Part shown: positions 7,177-12,840 of the stretch, one piece after another
Layout: each line of letters starts with the position of its first letter
How positions within the stretch are numbered: position 1 is the first letter of the stretch
Assembly (NCBI GenBank): GCA_023229725.1
Contig: JALNYR010000019.1
Coordinates: 1-12,840, forward strand
DNA length: 12,840 nucleotides
Source of the DNA: Dehalococcoidia bacterium
GTDB taxonomy: Bacteria > Chloroflexota > Dehalococcoidia > GIF9 > AB-539-J10
Reading direction: 5' to 3'
Made by a program: the position numbers and the translations under genes
Notes under the pieces: model-generated
Databases searched by the model: none
What the model was told of the DNA's origin: nothing
What the model saw: the letters and a program-made list of their open reading frames with translations, nothing else

Positions 7177-9603
7177 CTAGCCTGTCCGGACTCTCAACCG
7201 GTCTCCCAGCGCGTCGAAGGCCGTCAGCCAGGCTGCCGCGGAGGCATCGCCTGCCTGAGCCCTGGCCCTGTGCTCTTCCCTCGAGGTCGGGATGAGGCGG
7301 TAGTAGAGGTACTGCACTTCGCCGAGGTCAATGGGAAGGGACAGCCGCTGACTCATGGCCACCGCCGCCGTGAGCCTCGCCAAAGCTTCGCCTTCGTCGG
7401 GATTGCTCGCAAACGACTCCATCATGCGGCCAATCAAGAGCCGGAGCAGGTGTCCGTGCCCCTCGGTGTCGAGCTCGGCGCCCCACGTGGCCGCACTCGA
7501 GACGAGCGCTTCCACACGTGCGAGATTGGGTTCCCTGGCGGTCAGGACCCGGCGCAGGTCCGTGTTGATGATGAACTCGGCGGCATCCTTGAATGGCTTC
7601 GGAAGGGGGTTGCCCATCTCGGTGAGGAAGCGCATCGGAGGGTAGTGGTGCTCGTAGAGCTGCCTGAATACCTTCTCGATATCCGCAAGCGTGCCCTCCA
7701 GGATGTGCCCCATCGTTCTGCGTTGCTCGTCCCTGAACAGCGATTTCAGGGAGTATGCCGACGTGCCGAAGCTGCGGTCGAGGCTGCGTATGATTCCGGC
7801 GAAGTCGGCCGCCTCGAATCGCTCCGTGAGGTCCGCGGCTGCGTGCCCGTATGCGTCGTCATCCTGGAAGGATGCGACTCCGGCGTTGACTGTGTGTTCT
7901 CCGAAGTACAGCGCGCCGAAGGCGAACGAACCTGACTCCGCTGTAATCGTGGACCTGAGCGCTATCTTGCCGACCGCGAGGCGCGCCCGTCCTTTCTGAC
8001 GGCGGCGGAGGTCCTCCACGGCGACGTTGTAGCAGAAGACCTCGGCTTCCTTCCCGTAGTCCTCGAACAGGGAACTGACCGCGAAGTGCGCGGCCACCGT
8101 GGTGAGGTCGGCCATTGCCGGCTGTACGAATCGCTCGTAGATGCGACGGCCGGTGCCGTGCTCGGCGAGATTGCTGACTGCCTGTCCAAGTGACTCCAGG
8201 AACCGAGGCTCGATGTCGCTCCCGAACAGCTCCCGGGCGAGCTGGACCACCCTGCCGGCGTACTGCATCACCTGGACGGTCTCGATTCGGGAGACCTCGT
8301 CGAAGAACCAGCCGCAACTCGTGTACATGAGCATCGCGTGGCGCTGGAGTTCCATCAGCTTGAGCAGCGTGACGCGCTCGTCCGCATTCAACTCCCGTCT
8401 CGCCTGTCGGGCGATGAATGTCGCCAGACTCTCCGGCGACCGGTCGAAGATGACGTTGATGTACTCGTCCCTTGCCAGCCATGGCTCGTTGACCAGCAAC
8501 CCGGCGCGCTCCTCGAAGGATGGTGCGACCGTGTCCCGGAGCCAGTCGAGGGATTCCCTGAGTGGAGCACGCCACGCCTGACTCCAGTCGGGGTTCTGTC
8601 CTGTGTCGCAGCCGCAATCGCTGCGCCAGCGCTCGACGCCGTGGGGGCAACTCCACGAGCTTCTCTCAAGGAGCTGCACCTCCTCGACGGGAGGGTGCTT
8701 CTCGAGGTACTCGCCGTAGTTGGTCACCCGGGCGAGGTCGTTCTGCTGGATGTAGTGGAGCGCGTAGGCGAGCGCCATTTCGCCGAACCGGTGGTGATGC
8801 CCGAAGGTCTCGCCGTCGACGGCGACGTTGACGAGTTGCGGCCGGCGTCGTGCGTCGCTGAAGCCATCCACAAGGCGCCGGGCAAAGGTCTCGCCGTTCT
8901 CGAGCAGTCGCTCGAAGGCGACGGCCCTGGCGATGGGGCCGTTGTAGAAGAAGATGACAATGCTGCGCCCGGACGGCAGCTCCTGCATGTACGCCGTGGT
9001 GGGATCAACCTTCTCTCCGGTGGCGTCCGTCCAGAAGGTCGACCCGGCGCCTCTCGTCCGCGCGGCCTGTCGCGGCGCAAGGATGGTGAACTTGAGACCG
9101 TGCTCGGCCAGCACCTCCAGTGTGTCGATGTCGACCGCCGTCTCGGGAAGCCACATCCCTTCGGGTTCGCGGTTGAAGCGGCGGCGGAAGTCGGCGATAC
9201 CCCAGCGGACCTGCGTGGATTTGTCGCGTCGCGTGGCGAGCGGCATTATCATGTGGTTGTAGGGCTGGGCGATGGCCGACCCGTGTCCTGAGAAGCGCTC
9301 GCGGCTCTCGCCGTCGGCAGCCAGTATCGCCTGGTACGTTCGAGGTGCGCTGCGCTCCATCCACGACAGCAGCGTCGGGCCGACATCGAAGCTGATGCTC
9401 GCATAGTTGTTCACGATGCGGGTTATGTAGCCTTCGATGTCCAGGATGCGTGCCTCGGCGTTGGGCCGGTAGCACTCGGCGTCAATCCGCTCATTCCAGT
9501 CGTGGTACGGATAGGCGGAGTCCTGGATCTCCACCTGCTCCAGCCACGCATTCTCGCGAGGCGGCTGGTAGAAGTGCCCGTGTATACAGACGAAGCGCTC
9601 CAC
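7177..9603 (-). CDS. GH57-type glycoside hydrolase with DUF3536 C-terminal region
   Basis: The predicted 808-residue cytoplasmic protein has no signal peptide. Its N-terminal third is a GH57 catalytic barrel: HGHFYQPPRENAW (8-20), QPYNHMIMPL (113-122), GMWLPET with Glu154 as likely nucleophile (149-155), and AVDGETFGHHHRFGE with Asp263 as likely acid/base (261-275). The rest fits the DUF3536 family, including the Cys-rich SWSCPHGVERWRSDCGC (Cys319, Cys330, Cys332). GH57 enzymes act on alpha-glucans (amylase, branching, 4-alpha-glucanotransferase), but the activity of DUF3536 members is not known to me, so no gene symbol is given. GTG 9603 is chosen because AAGGAG lies 9 nt upstream and homology begins at once (ERFVCIHGHFYQPP); the frame is open to 9777, but the extra residues look non-coding and would run into glgB. 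It follows glgB by 136 bp on the same strand and probably works on the same glucan. Confidence 0.9.
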   Translation of the reverse strand: MERFVCIHGHFYQPPRENAWLEQVEIQDSAYPYHDWNERIDAECYRPNAEARILDIEGYITRIVNNYASISFDVGPTLLSWMERSAPRTYQAILAADGESRERFSGHGSAIAQPYNHMIMPLATRRDKSTQVRWGIADFRRRFNREPEGMWLPETAVDIDTLEVLAEHGLKFTILAPRQAARTRGAGSTFWTDATGEKVDPTTAYMQELPSGRSIVIFFYNGPIARAVAFERLLENGETFARRLVDGFSDARRRPQLVNVAVDGETFGHHHRFGEMALAYALHYIQQNDLARVTNYGEYLEKHPPVEEVQLLERSSWSCPHGVERWRSDCGCDTGQNPDWSQAWRAPLRESLDWLRDTVAPSFEERAGLLVNEPWLARDEYINVIFDRSPESLATFIARQARRELNADERVTLLKLMELQRHAMLMYTSCGWFFDEVSRIETVQVMQYAGRVVQLARELFGSDIEPRFLESLGQAVSNLAEHGTGRRIYERFVQPAMADLTTVAAHFAVSSLFEDYGKEAEVFCYNVAVEDLRRRQKGRARLAVGKIALRSTITAESGSFAFGALYFGEHTVNAGVASFQDDDAYGHAAADLTERFEAADFAGIIRSLDRSFGTSAYSLKSLFRDEQRRTMGHILEGTLADIEKVFRQLYEHHYPPMRFLTEMGNPLPKPFKDAAEFIINTDLRRVLTAREPNLARVEALVSSAATWGAELDTEGHGHLLRLLIGRMMESFASNPDEGEALARLTAAVAMSQRLSLPIDLGEVQYLYYRLIPTSREEHRARAQAGDASAAAWLTAFDALGDRLRVRTG

Positions 9604-9612
9604 GCTGCTCAA

Positions 9613-9618
9613 CTCCTT
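9613..9618 (-). promoter_or_regulatory. Shine-Dalgarno sequence fixing the GH57 start
   Basis: On the minus strand AAGGAG lies 9 nt before GTG 9603. It decides the start in favour of this GTG over upstream in-frame codons that would add up to 58 residues without family resemblance. Confidence 0.75.
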
Positions 9619-9637
9619 GAGTCTATGGTAACACCGT

Positions 9638-9658
9638 CGGCGTCCGGCTCCGGCGCCG
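9638..9658 (-). other. GC-rich hairpin in the glgB-GH57 gap
   Basis: On the minus strand CGGCGCC (9658-9652) pairs with GGACGCCG (9645-9638) as 7 bp with one bulged A, around a short loop. No T tract follows, so it is not an intrinsic terminator in the usual sense. It ends about 20 nt before the Shine-Dalgarno sequence of the GH57 gene and might set a processing or pausing point between the two genes. It could also be a chance product of GC-rich DNA. Confidence 0.4.
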
Positions 9659-9739
9659 ATAACGCCTTCGTCCGCAGATGGGTTCGCGCACGTTTGTTCG
9701 AGATTGGCAGCGCTGTCTCGGGCATGGCTCGCGCCGTGC

Positions 9740-11671
9740 TCAGCCGCCTGACCGGGACCGCAGGAACACGGTCGCAAGCGGTGGCAGTGTCAACTCGAAG
9801 GAGAATGGCCTTCCGTGCCAGGTCTGGCGCGCCGCCATCACCGCTGGACCATTCCCGAAGCCGCTGCCTCCGAACTCCGCGGCGTCACTGTTCAGCAGCG
9901 CGCTCCACTCGCCTCCACGCGGCACGCCGAGCCGGTAGCCATGCCGGGGGACCGGCGTGAGGTTGCAGACCACGAGCACGATGTCGCTCGCTCCCCGGTT
10001 CTTCCGCAGGAACGCGACGACGCTCTGCTCCACGTCGTCGCCGCTCACCCATTCGAATCCCGAAGGCTCGCAGTCGAGCTCGTGCAGCGCCGGGACAGTG
10101 CGGTAGACCTCGTTCAGTCTGGCCACCCACGTCTTCATCCGTGCGTGGCGCTCCTGGTCCAGCAGGTGCCAGTCGATGCTTGCGTCGTGGTTCCACTCAC
10201 TCCACTGGGCGAACTCATCTCCCATGAACAGGAGCTTCTTTCCGGACATGCCGTACATGTAGCCGAAGAGGGCCCTCAGGTTGGCAAACTTCTGCCACTC
10301 GTCTCCGGACATCTTGCGAAGCAGTGAGCCTTTTCCATGGACAACCTCGTCATGAGAGAGTGGGAGAATGAAGTTCTCGCTGAAGCCGTACAACATGCGA
10401 AACGTGAGCAGGTTGTGGTGATACTTGCGGTGGATGGATTCTCTCCCCATGTACTCGAGAGTGTCGTGCATCCAGCCCATGTCCCACTTGAGACCGAAGC
10501 CGAGTCCGCCCAGGTAGGTCGGGCGCGAGACCATCGGCCAGGCGGTCGACTCCTCGGCGATGGTCTGCACGTCCGGGAAGCTGCGATAGACCTCTTCGTT
10601 GAGTCGTCGCAGGAAGGTGATTGCGTCGAGGTTCTCGCGCCCACCTTGCGGATTCGGCACCCACTCGCCCAGCTTTCTCGAGTAGTCGAGATAGAGCATC
10701 GATGCGACGGCGTCGACTCTCAGGCCATCCGCGTGGTACCGGTCCAGCCAGAAGAGGGCGCTGCTGATGAGGAAGCTCCGCACCTCATTGCGACCGTAGT
10801 TGAAGATGTAGCTCTTCCAGTCTGGGTGAAACCCGAGACGCCGGTCGGCATGTTCGTAGAGATGCGTGCCGTCGAAGTACGCGAGTCCCGCTTCATCGGT
10901 CGGGAAGTGCGACGGGACCCAGTCCAGGATGACGCCGATGCCGCGTTGATGCAGGTAGTCGATGAGGTACATGAGGTCCTGGGGGGTGCCGTAGCGGCGT
11001 GATGCGGCGAAGTATCCCAGGATCTGGTAGCCCCACGAGGCGAAGAACGGATGCTCCATGACGGGCAGGAACTCGACGTGTGTGAAGCCCAGCTCGCAGA
11101 CGTAGTCTGCCAGCAACGGAGCCATCTCGCGATAGCTGAGGGAGCGGAAGCCGTCCTCGGGCACCCGGCGCCAGGAACCGAGGTGCACTTCGTAGATTGA
11201 GAGTGGTTGCCCGAGGGAGTTCACTTTCCCCCGCCGGCTCATCCAGTCCCGGTCGCCCCACGTGTAGTCGAGGTTCCAGACGACGGATGCGGTCTTCGGC
11301 GGAATCTCGCAGTGAAAGGCAAGAGGGTCGGTCTTGTCGACCGTGTAGCCCTTGTGGCGTGAGCGGATGTGGTACTTGTAGAGGCCTCCGTTGGACATGC
11401 CCGCGCAGAATCCCTCCCAGATGCCGGACGAGTCTCTTGGACGGAGCGGATGCGCTGAAGGGTCCCAGCAATTGAAGTCGCCGACCACCGAAACGTGTTC
11501 TGCGTTCGGCGCCCAGACGGCGAAGTGCGTCCCCGGTTGCCCGTCGGCGTCCACCGAGTGCGCGCCCAGCTTCTCGTACAGCCGGAAGTGGCTCCCCTCG
11601 TTGAAGAGGTAGATGTCGTTGTCGGTCAGCAGAGACCGACCGTACTGCATCCGTCCAGCGGCGCCGGTCAT
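9740..11671 (-). CDS. glgB: 1,4-alpha-glucan branching enzyme (GH13)
   Basis: The 643-residue cytoplasmic enzyme makes alpha-1,6 branches in glycogen by moving alpha-1,4-linked chains. Residues from about 25 to 130 form the CBM48-type N2 module (THFAVWAPNAEHVSVVGDFN). The catalytic barrel follows with SIYEVHLGSWRR, WVPSHFP, the nucleophile Asp320 in GLRVDAVASMLYLDY, the acid Glu373 in TIAEESTAWP, and Asp441 in LSHDEVVHGKGSLL; the spacings 53 and 68 equal those of E. coli Asp405, Glu458 and Asp526. An all-beta C-terminal domain ends the protein. It lacks the extra N1 module that makes E. coli GlgB longer (728 residues), as many bacterial GlgB do. ATG 11671 directly abuts the malQ stop (TAG-ATG) with GGGAG (11681-11685) 9 nt before it, so the two are very probably co-transcribed and coupled. 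ATG 11650 is a weaker alternative start. Confidence 0.97.
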   Translation of the reverse strand: MTGAAGRMQYGRSLLTDNDIYLFNEGSHFRLYEKLGAHSVDADGQPGTHFAVWAPNAEHVSVVGDFNCWDPSAHPLRPRDSSGIWEGFCAGMSNGGLYKYHIRSRHKGYTVDKTDPLAFHCEIPPKTASVVWNLDYTWGDRDWMSRRGKVNSLGQPLSIYEVHLGSWRRVPEDGFRSLSYREMAPLLADYVCELGFTHVEFLPVMEHPFFASWGYQILGYFAASRRYGTPQDLMYLIDYLHQRGIGVILDWVPSHFPTDEAGLAYFDGTHLYEHADRRLGFHPDWKSYIFNYGRNEVRSFLISSALFWLDRYHADGLRVDAVASMLYLDYSRKLGEWVPNPQGGRENLDAITFLRRLNEEVYRSFPDVQTIAEESTAWPMVSRPTYLGGLGFGLKWDMGWMHDTLEYMGRESIHRKYHHNLLTFRMLYGFSENFILPLSHDEVVHGKGSLLRKMSGDEWQKFANLRALFGYMYGMSGKKLLFMGDEFAQWSEWNHDASIDWHLLDQERHARMKTWVARLNEVYRTVPALHELDCEPSGFEWVSGDDVEQSVVAFLRKNRGASDIVLVVCNLTPVPRHGYRLGVPRGGEWSALLNSDAAEFGGSGFGNGPAVMAARQTWHGRPFSFELTLPPLATVFLRSRSGG

Positions 11672-12840
11672 CTACAGTCGCTCCCGGGGGACTCCGTCGG
11701 CGCCTCGCCTCGCGCGCCGTACGATGTCCAGGAGGCTGTGCACGTCGACGTTGTTGCGTATCTCTTCCATGGACTTTGCGGCCCTGTGCCGCCACGACGG
11801 GTAGGCGGCGCCCACGCCCGGCACGTTCGGTTGGCGCGTCTCAAGCCACAGGTCCTCAAGATTCACCAGCACGTAGCGTGCCCGCTGTGCGCCGAGCCAC
11901 TGCAGAGTGCATCGTAGCACGTCAGGTACATCCGCCGATTCCCTGTTCAGCGAGCACGGCAGCAGTGACAGGAGTGACTGCCGCAACTGCTGCCTCTTCC
12001 GCATCGCGGCATCGATATCACCCTTCGCCACGATGCCGAGATCGGCCTGTTGACAAATGTCAAGGCCACGCCACATGGAGGCGAAAGGGGGCATGTCGTG
12101 CGTGTTGAGCGCAACCAGGCAGTCCTGAGGCACGCGCAGTCGGTGCTCACCGGTCATCCCCTCCAGTTCGTAGTGGAGCACGAACATCCGGTTGAGACGG
12201 TGACGCCTCATGTCCCGCCGAACCTCGTGCGGCACGGTGCCGAGGTCCTCGCCGACAAGGGAGACTCGATGCCGGTGTGACTCGATGCTGATGACGGCGT
12301 ACATCTCATCCGGGTGGTAGCGCAGGTAGGTTCCCTCAGCGGAGGTATGTCCCGCGGGGATGCAGAAGATGTGGTGCAGGCCCATGACGTGGTCGATTCT
12401 CAGCGCCGCGGCGCTGCCCATGTGGTGGGCGAGGATGGCTCTGACGTAGTCGTAGCCCCGCCGTCTGATAGCCTCCGGATGGGGCGGAGGACTGCCCCAG
12501 TCCTGTCCCGTGGTGAACAGCACGTCCGGCGGTGCTCCGCAGGACGCCTCGGGTATGAAGCACTCCCGGTAGCGCCACGCATCGTAGCCATCCGGATGCA
12601 CGCCAAGCGGCAGGTCGAGGTAGAGTCCGGCCGGGGAGTCTGTTGTCCGGGTGACGGCGGAGGACATCTGCCGGTGGGCGACCCATTGCGCGTATTCGTA
12701 GAATCTCGTGACATCAGGGTCGACGTCGTCCGGCGACAGGTCGCCGCCGGACGCGGATGACTGCCACTCGCGCCACGGTCGGGCCTGACTCTCGACGGCG
12801 GCGCGGAACTCTGCATAGTCGCGTACGAGGTCGTGTGTCC
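11672..12840 (-). CDS. malQ: 4-alpha-glucanotransferase (amylomaltase, GH77), 3' part
   Basis: The C-terminal 388 residues are visible; the frame is open to the right edge, so the N terminus lies outside the window. ATG 12667 is internal: the codons before it read RFYEYAQWVAHRQ, a typical MalQ stretch. The enzyme transfers maltodextrin segments between alpha-1,4-glucans in the cytoplasm. Catalytic residues of GH77 are present: the nucleophile Asp in ALRIDHVMGLHH (codon 12392-12394), the acid/base Glu in SLVGEDLGTVP (12248-12250) and the third Asp in LNTHDMPPFASMWRG (12095-12097). IPAGHTSAEGTYLRY and SIESHRHR place it near the long E. coli/actinobacterial form (about 700 residues) rather than the short Thermus form. 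It ends directly at the glgB start, so malQ, glgB and probably the GH57 gene form one transcription unit whose promoter lies outside the window. Confidence 0.95.
   Translation of the reverse strand, partial: THDLVRDYAEFRAAVESQARPWREWQSSASGGDLSPDDVDPDVTRFYEYAQWVAHRQMSSAVTRTTDSPAGLYLDLPLGVHPDGYDAWRYRECFIPEASCGAPPDVLFTTGQDWGSPPPHPEAIRRRGYDYVRAILAHHMGSAAALRIDHVMGLHHIFCIPAGHTSAEGTYLRYHPDEMYAVISIESHRHRVSLVGEDLGTVPHEVRRDMRRHRLNRMFVLHYELEGMTGEHRLRVPQDCLVALNTHDMPPFASMWRGLDICQQADLGIVAKGDIDAAMRKRQQLRQSLLSLLPCSLNRESADVPDVLRCTLQWLGAQRARYVLVNLEDLWLETRQPNVPGVGAAYPSWRHRAAKSMEEIRNNVDVHSLLDIVRRARRGADGVPRERL

Noticed and set aside
8338..9291. 317-codon plus-strand frame opposite the GH57 gene
   Set aside because: It is the antisense shadow of a GC-rich coding frame with clear GH57 motifs; its translation shows low-complexity Arg/Gly/Val-rich sequence and no motif.
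12667..12667. ATG 12667 as the malQ start
   Set aside because: The frame continues upstream with MalQ-like sequence to the window edge, so this Met is internal.

Overview
The window is bacterial chromosome of fairly high GC; the coding part is clearly richer in GC than the rRNA. It holds the 3' part of a 23S rRNA gene, an initiator tRNA, a complete TrkH-type K+ transporter gene, a KdpD/KdpE two-component system, and, convergent to these, three alpha-glucan genes read from the minus strand. Proteins are most like those of Gram-negative-type bacteria (E. coli-like TrkH, KdpD, KdpE and GlgB). The combination of a GH57/DUF3536 protein, high GC and the 23S sequence would fit a soil or sediment lineage such as Acidobacteriota, but the phylum cannot be fixed from sequence reading alone. 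No mobile element, CRISPR array or phage gene was seen.

Layout. 1-1598: 23S rRNA, 5' end outside the window. 1655-1729: tRNA-fMet(CAT), then a strong intrinsic terminator (1746-1780). No 5S rRNA gene lies between 23S and the tRNA or after it. 1781-2079: non-coding, with four exact CTTGACG boxes in an 11/20/11 bp arrangement that looks like an operator for an OmpR/PhoB-family regulator. 2080-3537: trkH. 3538-3790: gap without a convincing gene. 3791-6451 and 6444-7148: kdpD and kdpE, overlapping by 8 bp. On the minus strand, read right to left: malQ (5' part beyond the right edge), glgB (its ATG directly follows the malQ stop) and a GH57/DUF3536 glycosidase-like gene ending 28 bp from the kdpE stop.

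How the parts may work together. KdpD/KdpE normally sense K+ limitation and switch on the KdpFABC pump. Here the pair sits beside trkH instead, and the repeat cluster upstream of trkH has the 11 bp period expected of KdpE-type half-sites. A self-contained K+ circuit (KdpDE controlling a Trk channel) is the most interesting hypothesis in the window. MalQ, GlgB and the GH57 protein form a glycogen/maltodextrin remodelling cluster: disproportionation, branching and an uncharacterised GH57 activity.
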